From the NCBI GenBank assembly GCA_030593665.1, contig JAUVGS010000014.1, forward strand, positions 1-11,636: a stretch of 11,636 nt of DNA, given 5' to 3'. The notes below the pieces were generated by a model. It was not told the DNA's origin. It ran no database searches and saw only the letters and a list, made by a program, of their open reading frames with translations. This DNA comes from Chitinivibrionales bacterium (GTDB lineage Bacteria; Fibrobacterota; Chitinivibrionia; Chitinivibrionales; JANQEN01). The position numbers and the translations under genes were made by a program. Below, piece by piece: positions 1-7,937 of this stretch (its first letter is position 1; each line of letters starts with the position of its first letter).

Positions 1-645
1 GTACTCAACCACTTTTTCCGCAAACCCGACAATTTTGAGGATCATCAAATCTTTTCCGCTTGAGAGCACGAATGCTTTTTTATCTCCCATCGAGGCATAA
101 TATTCAGAGTTAATCCGGTAGGCGATCTGAGTAATGAACTCCTCTTCAGCTTCGACCCGAGAAAGTGAATCCAGTTTTTTTTCTTTGACAAATGCCGCAA
201 GTGCGTCATCTTTGACCTTTACAAAGTAGCGCATTACTTCCGGTGGGCATACTTCAAGGTCAATAGATTGAAAATCTTCGATATGGTCAAGCATTGTTGC
301 TTTGTCGATGGTAAAGTTGGGGGTGATAAACCGATCTTCAACTTCCTTCCGGATATCGACTTCGATAAGCGCGATATGCAGCATATAATCTTCATCGAGA
401 ATCTCACGGGTAACGCCGAGTTGTTCGGGAACAAAGCCCAGCGCGGAGATACCACCGCCTTTGCCATTTCCCCGGTTTCTCATCTGGTATGATGGTTCGA
501 AGATGTTTTTGCCGCTTACCGGAATAGAGCTTATAAAACCGGTTACACCGCACCCACCCTCTTCTTCGCATTTGTAACTGCCGTTATAAGGGAGGTTTTC
601 TACTAAAGATTTTCTTGACTGAATTATTTTTTCTGCATTATTCAT
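1..645 (-). CDS. Class II glutamine amidotransferase of split glutamate synthase (3' part outside window)
   Basis: The frame is open from ATG at 645 to the window edge (215 codons), so the C-terminus is missing. AGGTG six bases before the ATG is a good ribosome binding site. The protein begins MNNAEKIIQSRKSL. A C-G-V-T-G-F block at residues 32-37 matches the N-terminal-nucleophile region of class II (Ntn-type) amidotransferases. Further on, R-N-R-G-N-G-K-G-G-G resembles the substrate and oxyanion segment of the archaeal GltB1-type family. These enzymes hydrolyse glutamine and channel ammonia to a partner synthase. If Cys32 is the nucleophile, about 31 residues must be removed, as in GltB, unlike GlmS or PurF where Cys is residue 2. 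The gene starts 13 bp after the FMN/Fe-S subunit ends, so the two are probably co-transcribed. A purely regulatory or inactive role cannot be excluded because the rest of the domain is not visible. Confidence 0.82.
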   Translation of the reverse strand, partial: MNNAEKIIQSRKSLVENLPYNGSYKCEEEGGCGVTGFISSIPVSGKNIFEPSYQMRNRGNGKGGGISALGFVPEQLGVTREILDEDYMLHIALIEVDIRKEVEDRFITPNFTIDKATMLDHIEDFQSIDLEVCPPEVMRYFVKVKDDALAAFVKEKKLDSLSRVEAEEEFITQIAYRINSEYYASMGDKKAFVLSSGKDLMILKIVGFAEKVVEY

Positions 646-658
646 ATATTACACCTGA

Positions 659-2143
659 TTATTTGGAATAGTCTAAATGGGTGAGCAGATCGGTCCTGCC
701 GACAAGTTCTGTTATACTTTTCATGCCGAATTTTTGTAGTATTAATACCAGTTCATCATGCCATGCACTGAACAGATTAACCAGGCGTTGTGTTGCATAC
801 TCTTCATCATAGAGAAGGGCAAGTTCCTCATCAGTTGACGCGATACCGCGAGCGCAGCCGCGGCCGGATTCACAGTTGCCGCAACGGACACACTCAAGCG
901 CAACCATTTCAGCGGTAGCAATAACAACACCATCAGCGCCGAGACAGATCGCTTTCGCAACATCATGAGCGCTTCGAATACCGCCTGAAGCGATAAGTGT
1001 TACCTCATCACGGGCGCCCTCTTCAGTCAGGAAGGTATGTACTTTGGGAATCGCATATTCTATCGGCATGGCAATATTTTTCTTCGCAATATCAGGAGCG
1101 GCGCCGGTACCGCCGTATCCACCGTCAATATGGATGATATGCGCATTTGCGAAGTAGGAACCTACCGCGACCATATCAACATCATTCGGTGTGGATACTT
1201 TTACCGAGATGATAGCATCCGGGTTCATCGCTTTGATCCAGTCAATGTGTTTCTTGTGATCCTCAATAGAGTAGACTGAATGGAACGGAAACGGTGAAAA
1301 GAGTGAAGTACCCTTGACTGCCTCACGCATTTTGGAAATAGCTTCCGTGTGTTTTTCTCCGAGAAGGTGACCGCCAAGACCGGGTTTCGCGCCCTGCGCA
1401 TATTTAAACTCAACCATGCGCACCTGTTTGATAGTCTCTTCACGAACACCAAAAAGGCCGGTAGCAACCTGAGTGATCACATGATTTTTATAAGGAAGCA
1501 TGGCATCAGGAAAACCGCCTTCACCGGTGCAGGTAAAGGTGTTCCAGATTTGTGCGTTTCGAGCGCGGGAAACAAGTGTCGTGAGACTGCATGACCCGAA
1601 AGACATACCACCGCAGTATACGGGAAGATCGATTGAGATGTCAGCGCGTTTGTCGTTACGACGATTAAGCCTGATTGCTGTTGAAATCTCATCCGCGTTC
1701 AGTTCCACAGGTGGTTTTTCCGGAAACTTGAAACGGAGTTTATCGAATCCACCCTCAGAGTCGCCAACATTGTATTCAAGGTCGTTTCGTTGAGGAACTT
1801 TACCGGTTTCGGCCATGATCCAGGTAGCGGTAATCATATCCGCAGTCCAGCGGTAGTCACCGAGAGCATCATACATTGGATTGAGTTTTAACTCCAGCGC
1901 GTTGACCGGGCATTTATTGATACAGAAGAAGTCATTCTTCTCACACTCAAATCCGATACATTTATAGCTTATCGGTGTTTTCATCTTGTTATGGCCATCA
2001 GGACGTTCATGAACTCCGTGAGGACAAAGACGGGCACAAGTGCCGCAATTAATACAAGCACTTGAACGAGTTACCAGATACTTTGGAACCAGGTGCCTGA
2101 ATCGTGACGGCGTATGTTTTACGGTTACATTTTTTGGTCTCAT
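659..2143 (-). CDS. Ferredoxin-domain glutamate synthase, FMN/3Fe-4S central subunit (GltB2-like)
   Basis: 494 aa. The N-terminus carries a ferredoxin-like cluster C30-x2-C33-x2-C36-x3-C40-P. A second group with unusual spacing follows (C62, C67, C74, C78-P). From about residue 170 the protein is the FMN-binding (beta/alpha)8 domain of glutamate synthase. Its marks are T-G-E-G-G at 206-210, K-P-G-L-G-G at 253-258, Y-S-I-E-D at 291-295, G-G-Y-G-G-T-G at 341-347 and S-G-G-I-R-S near 386-391. A Cys cluster at 418, 421, 424 and 430 sits where the family binds its 3Fe-4S centre. Family knowledge: the domain reduces the 2-iminoglutarate formed from 2-oxoglutarate and ammonia, giving glutamate. No amidotransferase or GXGXG domain is fused, so this is the split architecture. 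The amidotransferase lies 13 bp downstream. The start is 3 bp after the preceding stop, so translational coupling is likely. Cytoplasmic. Confidence 0.88.
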   Translation of the reverse strand: MRPKNVTVKHTPSRFRHLVPKYLVTRSSACINCGTCARLCPHGVHERPDGHNKMKTPISYKCIGFECEKNDFFCINKCPVNALELKLNPMYDALGDYRWTADMITATWIMAETGKVPQRNDLEYNVGDSEGGFDKLRFKFPEKPPVELNADEISTAIRLNRRNDKRADISIDLPVYCGGMSFGSCSLTTLVSRARNAQIWNTFTCTGEGGFPDAMLPYKNHVITQVATGLFGVREETIKQVRMVEFKYAQGAKPGLGGHLLGEKHTEAISKMREAVKGTSLFSPFPFHSVYSIEDHKKHIDWIKAMNPDAIISVKVSTPNDVDMVAVGSYFANAHIIHIDGGYGGTGAAPDIAKKNIAMPIEYAIPKVHTFLTEEGARDEVTLIASGGIRSAHDVAKAICLGADGVVIATAEMVALECVRCGNCESGRGCARGIASTDEELALLYDEEYATQRLVNLFSAWHDELVLILQKFGMKSITELVGRTDLLTHLDYSK

Positions 2144-2146
2144 GTC

Positions 2147-3526
2147 TTAGTTTCCAAATATAGTTGCAAAGGTTTCTTTTTCTAATGTTTCAAAATATAT
2201 CGCTCTTCCCATTTCTCCGCGAAGGCGTCTTACCTCTCTGATACCCATAGCACCCATGACTTCAAGCAGCTGTGAGTGCCATGCTCCGACCAGATTGACA
2301 ATTCGTTGAATGGCATCAGATTGGGATACTTTATCCAGGCCGGAAGGAGGGACAAGCATGTTTTCTTTATCATCGTGCAGCTCATACCCAAGAGCGAGAA
2401 TTGCCGGTATATCAATTGAAACAACATCAGCACCGGAAATAACCACTTTGGGCAGATGCTCAGCCATGGCAATACCACCACCGGCAATTATGGTAAGTTC
2501 ATCACGGACAGCCTCTTTTGTAAGCATATTGTGAACATCCTCCATGATTTCCTTAATGAAACGAGGATTCTCACCTTTTTCGCGGCCATGATGGTCGGTA
2601 ACAATATGAATAATTTCAACACCCTTTTGTGCCAGAGTCAGAACTGTTTTTTCAAGTTCAGTCGTAGATTCAATCCGTACCGCAACCAGAGCATCAGTTA
2701 CTGATTTAACAGAATCCCTTATTGATTCAAAGTTACTGACAAGCTCATCGGTGCATAGCACTTCAATGATTTTAACTTTCTTCAGCAGGTCAGCGTATTT
2801 GTCAACATCGGCATGGCCCAGAAGGGGCATTATATAGCTAACGTATTTTTCAATATCACCTTTGATTTGATCGACAGGCAGGATGGTCAGAGAATCGATA
2901 CCTTCAGCAGCTCCGACCATTGAAATCCTGAGCAGGTCATTCATATCGTACGATGAGCCGTCAAAGATAATAGGAATCTGGAGATCGACATTTTCTGGTG
3001 TTTTTGAAAGGAGTTCACCATTTTCACCAAATTCCAGGTGGTTTAGTTTTCTGCCGAGATCAACAGTTGTGCTGATATATTCACGGCCATGGATACCGTC
3101 ACGGGTAGGACGAACGATCTCAGACATATCAGTCCACATGCTGTCAAACCCGGGGCCGGAAAATTTTCCACGGTATCCGGCACCTGATACCGGTACTTTT
3201 CCATTTTCAGCCTGTTTCCATATGCTTAAAATCATATTGGATGTCCAGTAAGCATCACCAAGTGTGTTGAATTCAGGCATGATCGATTTTACTATGGTGC
3301 CCCGGGGACACTCCTGGATACAGCGGAAACAGTTCTTGCAGAGAGCACTGATCGGGTCTGCCATTTTTCGGGGATCGTCTTCGCTGCGTTTATGGGATTC
3401 GTAAATACAGACTTTTATACACTTCCCGCAGTTAATACACTGCTCCCCACGTTCCAACTTGAACTTGGCAATAAGGTCCAGTTCAAGGATTGTCGGTTTT
3501 ACATGAATATGGTATTTCTTTGGCAT
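2147..3526 (-). CDS. Ferredoxin-domain glutamate-synthase-like paralogue, degenerate FMN domain
   Basis: 459 aa. The N-terminus has two regular [4Fe-4S] motifs: C30-x2-C33-x2-C36-x3-C40, then C63-x2-C66-x2-C69-x3-C73-P. The rest is collinear with the 659-2143 product. Both share the W-T-x-x-M-I linker followed by G-K-V-P, a R-D-E-(L/V)-T segment followed by a Gly-rich stretch, and near the C-terminus Q-R-(I/L)-V-N-L with A-W-H. The hallmark residues are missing: there is no G-E-G-G, no K-P-G-x-G-G, a charged H-H-G-R-E-K-G replaces G-G-Y-G-G-T-G, and no 3Fe-4S cysteines exist where the paralogue has C418-C430. I infer a non-catalytic electron-transfer or structural partner, with its two clusters passing electrons to the active subunit. 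It is 3 bp upstream of that subunit, so a stoichiometric complex is plausible. The start has no strong ribosome binding site and follows an A-rich leader. A different flavin-dependent activity cannot be excluded. Confidence 0.8.
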   Translation of the reverse strand: MPKKYHIHVKPTILELDLIAKFKLERGEQCINCGKCIKVCIYESHKRSEDDPRKMADPISALCKNCFRCIQECPRGTIVKSIMPEFNTLGDAYWTSNMILSIWKQAENGKVPVSGAGYRGKFSGPGFDSMWTDMSEIVRPTRDGIHGREYISTTVDLGRKLNHLEFGENGELLSKTPENVDLQIPIIFDGSSYDMNDLLRISMVGAAEGIDSLTILPVDQIKGDIEKYVSYIMPLLGHADVDKYADLLKKVKIIEVLCTDELVSNFESIRDSVKSVTDALVAVRIESTTELEKTVLTLAQKGVEIIHIVTDHHGREKGENPRFIKEIMEDVHNMLTKEAVRDELTIIAGGGIAMAEHLPKVVISGADVVSIDIPAILALGYELHDDKENMLVPPSGLDKVSQSDAIQRIVNLVGAWHSQLLEVMGAMGIREVRRLRGEMGRAIYFETLEKETFATIFGN

Positions 3527-3583
3527 ATTCTTTAATCTTGTTTAAGTTTTTTGTTATTATTTTTTTTGTATTTGTTTTTGTAC

Positions 3584-3669
3584 GTCATACCCGCATATTT
3601 CTAACGGGAATTCATTCTTTACATTAACAAGAAACGCTAGATTCCGGCTCAAAAGCATGCCGGAATGAC
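3584..3669. repeat. REP/MITE-like palindromic element
   Basis: The outer ends are inverted (GTCAT at 3584-3588, ATGAC at 3665-3669). The right half is a perfect 8-bp hairpin, ATTCCGGC at 3641-3648 with GCCGGAAT at 3659-3666 and a 10-base loop. The left half holds a smaller pair, CCCG at 3590-3593 with CGGG at 3605-3608. Paired GTCATNCC...GGAATGAC palindromes of this kind occur as dispersed intergenic repeats in many bacterial genomes. It lies between the FAD oxidase stop and the next gene on the same strand, where it could affect mRNA stability or attenuate readthrough. Copy number cannot be judged from one window. Confidence 0.6.
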
Positions 3670-3717
3670 AGCCGCAAGTTTTGAATTAAGATTTATCGTC
3701 GCTATGTTCCTTCAAAA

Positions 3718-3742
3718 TGACAATCTCATTTTTTAATTGTCA
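3718..3742 (-). terminator. Weak terminator-like hairpin after the FAD oxidase gene
   Basis: A perfect 7-bp inverted repeat (TGACAAT at 3718-3724, ATTGTCA at 3736-3742) with an 11-base loop lies about 20 bp past the stop codon at 3764. On the minus strand it is followed by TTTTG. The stem is AT-rich and the T-run short, so termination would be partial at best. Confidence 0.35.
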
Positions 3743-3763
3743 ACAGTAAACTGATAACTATTT

Positions 3764-5629
3764 TTACCCGTTTCTCTCAATCATCTCCCAGTATTCATCA
3801 CTGGCGTCAACTTTTTTAAGGAAATCCTCTATTATTTCAGTGGGACGACCAAATTTCTTTTCCAGGTCGGCTTCAAGAGTCTCCCACAGTTCAACGAGTC
3901 CAAGATTAACCTGACATATCTCTTCACAGGCTTTACAGTGCATGCATAAGAAAATCTTTTCAGCCTCTTCTTTGGAAACCGGTTTGCCTGCCATATACTT
4001 TTTCGCGAATGTAAGTTTACCCTTTGGTGTAACACCTTCATCACCGGTAATCAGGTATGCCGGACACACTGCAAGGCAGCTCCCGCACTTAGCACAGGCA
4101 TAGGCGTTGAGTTTTTTATCAAGTGTATCGGCGCTGCCGACGTTTTTGTTTTTACCGAGAAAAATGGTTGCCAGAGGTCCGAGAAACCATGAAAAGGCAA
4201 TGAGCAGACTCATATTGAAATTCATGATTGCTGGCTGCATAAACAGTGCCGGGATATTCATGAATTTGGATTTAACCGCGAAAAATTTACCGGGGTTCAT
4301 GATACCATTTGGATCGACCTGCTTTTTATATGCTTTCAGTTCAGCGAGTCTTTTACTGTCAAAGAGATAGTTGACAAAAGGCGCAAACCAGATACCGGAG
4401 CCATAAGGTCTGGCGCCGCATGATACCGCGACTTTAGTCAGGATCATCATCATCGGCAGATTGACCAGGTATTTCAGCTTTCGGGAATCACACAGAAATT
4501 CAGCGGAAACCATAGCGATTGTATCGTCGATAATGTATGCGTAACTGCTGATTTCAATACCGAATTTTTTACCCGTTTTTTTGGCTTTAGTGATAAATCC
4601 ATTTATTTTTTTAATCGGAATAATAATTTCGCACGCAAGAATTGTCGGTCCGAGCCGCTTGGATTTCATACCGAAGAGGCGCTGGTTCCAGAGATAGCTT
4701 GCCACATGCTGCGGTGCCTCTTTGAGTTTGACATCGCTTGATGATAAATATGACAGGAACGCGTCATCTTCCGCCTTTGTCGGCAGTATAAACAGAACAC
4801 CGCTCTTATTCTCAAAGGTATCGGCATGCATCAGTATATTCATTTCATGAAGCGTTTCCGCATCAACGAAACGGATGACATCAGGCTGAATCTCTTTTGT
4901 TTTTATTTTATCACTCATGATCTTATCAATAAAATTGAAAGCGGTTAACGGGTCTTCAAAATAGACCAGTCGGGGATGGAATTCCTGCTGATACTCTTTA
5001 AGTTTAAGCGTGACTTCAGTAAGAATACCAAACTGACCTTCAGAGCTGATAAGATTCTTGAATTCGGGGTCTTCATGGGCTATCTTTTTAAGTTCACCAT
5101 TAGGGAACATAACTTTGATACAGACAACCTGTTCAGAGACATGGCCGTATTTGAAATTATTGATACCGTATCCACCGGTCATGAGCCAACCCGCAACGGT
5201 TGAGAACTTGCTTGAAGGATAGGTCATGAGACAAAGGCCCTCTTGCTTGGCGATCATGTCAATGTCGCTCCATCGGGCACCGGCCTGCACAGTAACGGTT
5301 TTATTGCCTTTGTTAAGTTCGATAACTTCTCTGAACATTGCCAGGTCAATTACAATACCGCCATTTGTCGGAATAACACCGCCAAATCCGGAGGAGGCAG
5401 TACCGCGAGGAATAACCGGTATCTTTTTGTCATTGGCAAAAGTGAGTATTTTCTTTATATCTTCAACACTTTTCGGCTGAACAGCCATGTCGGGAACAAT
5501 GTTAAAGAAGGTACCACTAAAGATTGGTGGAATATCACCAATATCATGACTGTAGGTCATCTTTTCATAGGTATCATCGATGACCTTTATGTCGCCGGCA
5601 ATTTGTTTAAATTCTTCTGCTATTTTCAT
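3764..5629 (-). CDS. FAD-binding oxidase fused to a two-cluster [4Fe-4S] domain (GlcD-GlcF type)
   Basis: 621 aa. Residues about 45-210 are a PCMH/FAD_binding_4 domain: P-R-G-T at 74-77 followed by a Gly-rich loop and I-D-L near 94-96, V-Q-A-G-A at 114-118, G-G-Y-G at 152-155, and S-E-G-Q-F-G near 196-201. An FAD-oxidase C-terminal domain ends with P-N-G-I-M-N-P-G-K at 440-448. A hydrophobic stretch (about 463-492) follows. The C-terminus has two Cys groups: C512, C515, C518, C522-P and C562, C565, C568, C572. Family knowledge: GlcD/D-lactate/2-hydroxyglutarate-type dehydrogenases oxidise 2-hydroxyacids at FAD and pass electrons through such clusters. The substrate cannot be read from the sequence. 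Being upstream of the glutamate synthase genes on the same strand suggests it may supply their electrons or act on 2-hydroxyglutarate (inference). The start at 5629 suits the family but has no clear ribosome binding site. Confidence 0.83.
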   Translation of the reverse strand: MKIAEEFKQIAGDIKVIDDTYEKMTYSHDIGDIPPIFSGTFFNIVPDMAVQPKSVEDIKKILTFANDKKIPVIPRGTASSGFGGVIPTNGGIVIDLAMFREVIELNKGNKTVTVQAGARWSDIDMIAKQEGLCLMTYPSSKFSTVAGWLMTGGYGINNFKYGHVSEQVVCIKVMFPNGELKKIAHEDPEFKNLISSEGQFGILTEVTLKLKEYQQEFHPRLVYFEDPLTAFNFIDKIMSDKIKTKEIQPDVIRFVDAETLHEMNILMHADTFENKSGVLFILPTKAEDDAFLSYLSSSDVKLKEAPQHVASYLWNQRLFGMKSKRLGPTILACEIIIPIKKINGFITKAKKTGKKFGIEISSYAYIIDDTIAMVSAEFLCDSRKLKYLVNLPMMMILTKVAVSCGARPYGSGIWFAPFVNYLFDSKRLAELKAYKKQVDPNGIMNPGKFFAVKSKFMNIPALFMQPAIMNFNMSLLIAFSWFLGPLATIFLGKNKNVGSADTLDKKLNAYACAKCGSCLAVCPAYLITGDEGVTPKGKLTFAKKYMAGKPVSKEEAEKIFLCMHCKACEEICQVNLGLVELWETLEADLEKKFGRPTEIIEDFLKKVDASDEYWEMIERNG

Positions 5630-5715
5630 AATGTTCTATGATATTAAAAAGGTCATTTTTTGGTTTTAGCAGGAAGGCGTCTGTAAGGTCTCCCACTAAT
5701 TATTTATGTGATAAA

Positions 5716-5750
5716 GGGTAACTTGAAAGTGAATTACGATCAAGCTACCC
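5716..5750 (-). terminator. Stem-loop after glmS
   Basis: Arms 5716-5726 (GGGTAACTTGA) and 5740-5750 (TCAAGCTACCC) pair in 10 of 11 positions around a 13-base loop, about 27 bp after the glmS stop. On the minus strand the stem is followed by TTTATC, a short T-tract. It is probably a weak intrinsic terminator or an mRNA 3'-end stabiliser separating glmS from the FAD oxidase gene. Confidence 0.5.
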
Positions 5751-5776
5751 ATTTTGTATATTTTGAGTTTAGAACC

Positions 5777-7627
5777 CTATTTTACTGTAACTGATTTAGC
5801 CAGATTTTTTGGTTTATCAGGGTCAAGTTTATTATAATCTGAAGCAAAGTAGGCCAAAATCTGGAGCGGGAATACAAACGGTATGGCTGACATTGCGATA
5901 GAATATTTATCTGTAGCAATTGGTACACGAAGAGTATAATCTGATATTTCAGTTACCTGAGTATCCTCATCCGCAACAACAGAGATGATTAAACCGCCAC
6001 GGCTCTTCATTTCCATGATGTTACCAATAAGTCTGTCATAGGTTTCATCCGGAGGAGCAACAAATACAACCGGGAATCCATCTTCAAGCAGGGCGATAGG
6101 ACCATGCTTTGATTCGCCGGCAGAATAGGCTTCAGCATGGTTGTATGATATCTCTTTCAGTTTCAGCGCACCTTCACAGGCTGCTGCCATAGAAAGACCG
6201 CGAGCGAGGAAGTAGAAATTGGGTTTCTTGGCAATAATTTCAGCGATCTTTTTAATCTCATCTTCACGCTCAAGAATGGCGTCACAAACCGTTGAAGTAT
6301 TATCAAGACCCGCCCTGTATTTTGCGAGTTCTTCAGGATCCATTTCACCCTTGAGTTCCGCGATACGAAGTGCTACCACTGAAAGAGCGGTAACCTGTGT
6401 GCAGTATGCTTTTTGTGAAGCAACAGCAACTTCAGGACCGGCAGTGGTGATAATGGTATGATCAGAGTAACGTGTCAGTGAAGAGCCGACAACATTAACG
6501 ACTGAACAAATTTTAGCTCCGTATTTTTCACGTGCGAAACGGACAGCTTCAATAGTATCGGCAGTTTCACCGGACTGTGATACCGCGATAACGCATGAGT
6601 TTTCCGGCAGTCGAGGAAGCTGGTCGATAAATTCTGAGCAGAGAATGCCTTCAATGTAGGGGCCGCCGAACTTTGTGATCTGGAACTTACCTGCAACACA
6701 TGCATAGAAAGCTGTACCGGCGGCTGTAATATATACATGCTCGGCATCCATAATAGTCTTTGCGAAAGCATCGATATCATCCTGAGGAACATGCACCTGA
6801 TCATGAACTTTTCTCGGTACTTCGTGAAGTTCTTTGTGCATGAACCATTTGTATTCTTTGCCGTCGAGAGATTTCTCTGCTGCATTGATTGACCACTGAA
6901 CAGTGATAGAATCACGTTCGCGTTTTTCACCGGTAACAACATCATAAATTTCAACGCTTCCCGCATACAGAATAGCAATTTCGTCATCATCAAGGATGTA
7001 TGCTTCACGGGTTAATGGCAGGAATGCGGGAATATCTGAACCGCAGTATGTTGTCTCGCCAGGGGTGATACCGATTGTAAGCGGAGATTCTTTACGGGCA
7101 ACAAGCATGGAATCCGGTGTATCAGCGTGACAAACTACGATACCATAGGCGCCGTCACACTTTTTAACCGTTTCCATAACAGCAGCTTTAAGATCCATTC
7201 CCTGATCCATGAATTCACCGATAAGGTGTGGGAATACTTCGGTGTCAGTATCTGATTTAAATTCATGGCCGCGATCCGCTAATTCCTTTCTCAGTTGCTG
7301 GAAATTTTCAAGGATACCGTTATGAACGACTGCAATTTTACCGCTGCCGTCAAGGTGCGGATGTGAGTTCTTCGCGACCGGTGCACCGTGAGTTGCCCAA
7401 CGAGTATGACCAACACCAAAAGTACCTTCCATAGAATCGAACCAGCCATCTTTATTGATATCAGCGATGCGGCCTTTTTCTTTTCTGCATTCAATTTTCC
7501 CATTATTCACAACCGCGATACCGGCTGAATCATATCCGCGGTATTCAAGACGCTGCAGACCTTCACGAATGAGTTTTGCAACCGGGACATCTGTTTTGTT
7601 AGTAATTAGTCCGAAAATTCCACACAT
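5777..7627 (-). CDS. glmS: Glutamine--fructose-6-phosphate aminotransferase (isomerizing), GlmS
   Basis: 616 aa, the usual length. It converts fructose-6-phosphate and glutamine to glucosamine-6-phosphate and glutamate, the entry to UDP-GlcNAc for peptidoglycan and lipopolysaccharide. The N-terminus M-C-G-I-F-G puts the amidotransferase nucleophile at Cys2. R-G-Y-D-S-A-G, H-T-R-W-A-T-H-G and H-N-G-I-L-E-N complete the glutaminase domain. Two SIS domains follow: S-Q-S-G-E-T-A-D-T in the first, and A-E-A-Y-S-A-G-E-S-K-H-G-P-I in the second, which forms the sugar isomerase site. The end N-L-A-K-S-V-T-V-K is the conserved C-terminal tail that closes the ammonia channel. AGAGAGG at 7639-7645 lies 11 bases before the ATG, a somewhat distant ribosome binding site. 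No glmS ribozyme-like fold was recognised in the short 5' region. All key motifs are intact. Confidence 0.97.
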   Translation of the reverse strand: MCGIFGLITNKTDVPVAKLIREGLQRLEYRGYDSAGIAVVNNGKIECRKEKGRIADINKDGWFDSMEGTFGVGHTRWATHGAPVAKNSHPHLDGSGKIAVVHNGILENFQQLRKELADRGHEFKSDTDTEVFPHLIGEFMDQGMDLKAAVMETVKKCDGAYGIVVCHADTPDSMLVARKESPLTIGITPGETTYCGSDIPAFLPLTREAYILDDDEIAILYAGSVEIYDVVTGEKRERDSITVQWSINAAEKSLDGKEYKWFMHKELHEVPRKVHDQVHVPQDDIDAFAKTIMDAEHVYITAAGTAFYACVAGKFQITKFGGPYIEGILCSEFIDQLPRLPENSCVIAVSQSGETADTIEAVRFAREKYGAKICSVVNVVGSSLTRYSDHTIITTAGPEVAVASQKAYCTQVTALSVVALRIAELKGEMDPEELAKYRAGLDNTSTVCDAILEREDEIKKIAEIIAKKPNFYFLARGLSMAAACEGALKLKEISYNHAEAYSAGESKHGPIALLEDGFPVVFVAPPDETYDRLIGNIMEMKSRGGLIISVVADEDTQVTEISDYTLRVPIATDKYSIAMSAIPFVFPLQILAYFASDYNKLDPDKPKNLAKSVTVK

Positions 7628-7784
7628 ACTCTATATATCCTCTCTGTGCACTGTTTATGGTAAAATGTTTTATTCGTTTCGAAATTCGTAATTTGTGAGA
7701 AAGTCCATCAAAATAAATTATGTTGAGCGCAAATTCAAAGTTTTAACCCGGATTTTAACTAATAAATTTGTACCCTATCAATAA

Positions 7785-7840
7785 TGGTTTAAAGAAGAAA
7801 TACAATAAACCACATCAATTTTTATAAATAAAGTTTATAA
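7785..7840. promoter_or_regulatory. Two inverted repeats in the divergent glmS / MFS intergenic region
   Basis: The spacer upstream of both glmS (minus) and the MFS gene (plus) holds TGGTTTA at 7785-7791 facing TAAACCA at 7806-7812 (14-base spacer), and TTATAAA at 7822-7828 facing TTTATAA at 7834-7840 (5-base spacer). Both are perfect 7-bp dyads and could be operators. The second is purely A/T in its arms and could arise by chance. No convincing -35/-10 pair was identified, and the rest of 7628-7867 shows nothing recognisable. Confidence 0.25.
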
Positions 7841-7937
7841 CCGCGAAGCAGAGGCGAGTTTAGCCGCATGGAAGCTAAGGAACAAATTAATCGGGTTAAA
7901 TATTCAGGATGGATATTAAGGAAGAGTATATTTTTAT

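Noticed and set aside
2883..3251. Plus-strand open frame of 122 codons
   Set aside because: Antisense to the 2147-3526 gene, whose Fe-S motifs and shared blocks clearly show the coding strand.
3535..3580. T-rich run as an intrinsic terminator
   Set aside because: On the transcribed minus strand it is an A-rich leader before the next gene, without a stem directly upstream giving a U-tract.
5243..5641. Plus-strand open frame of 132 codons
   Set aside because: It is antisense to the FAD domain and lacks a ribosome binding site or recognisable motif; a shadow of the real gene.
6475..7008. 177-codon open frame on the minus strand inside glmS
   Set aside because: It lies in an alternative frame of an intact, strongly conserved gene and its product has no recognisable domain.
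7628..7740. A glmS ribozyme upstream of glmS
   Set aside because: No conserved core or pairing was recognised, and the known class is largely restricted to Gram-positive bacteria.
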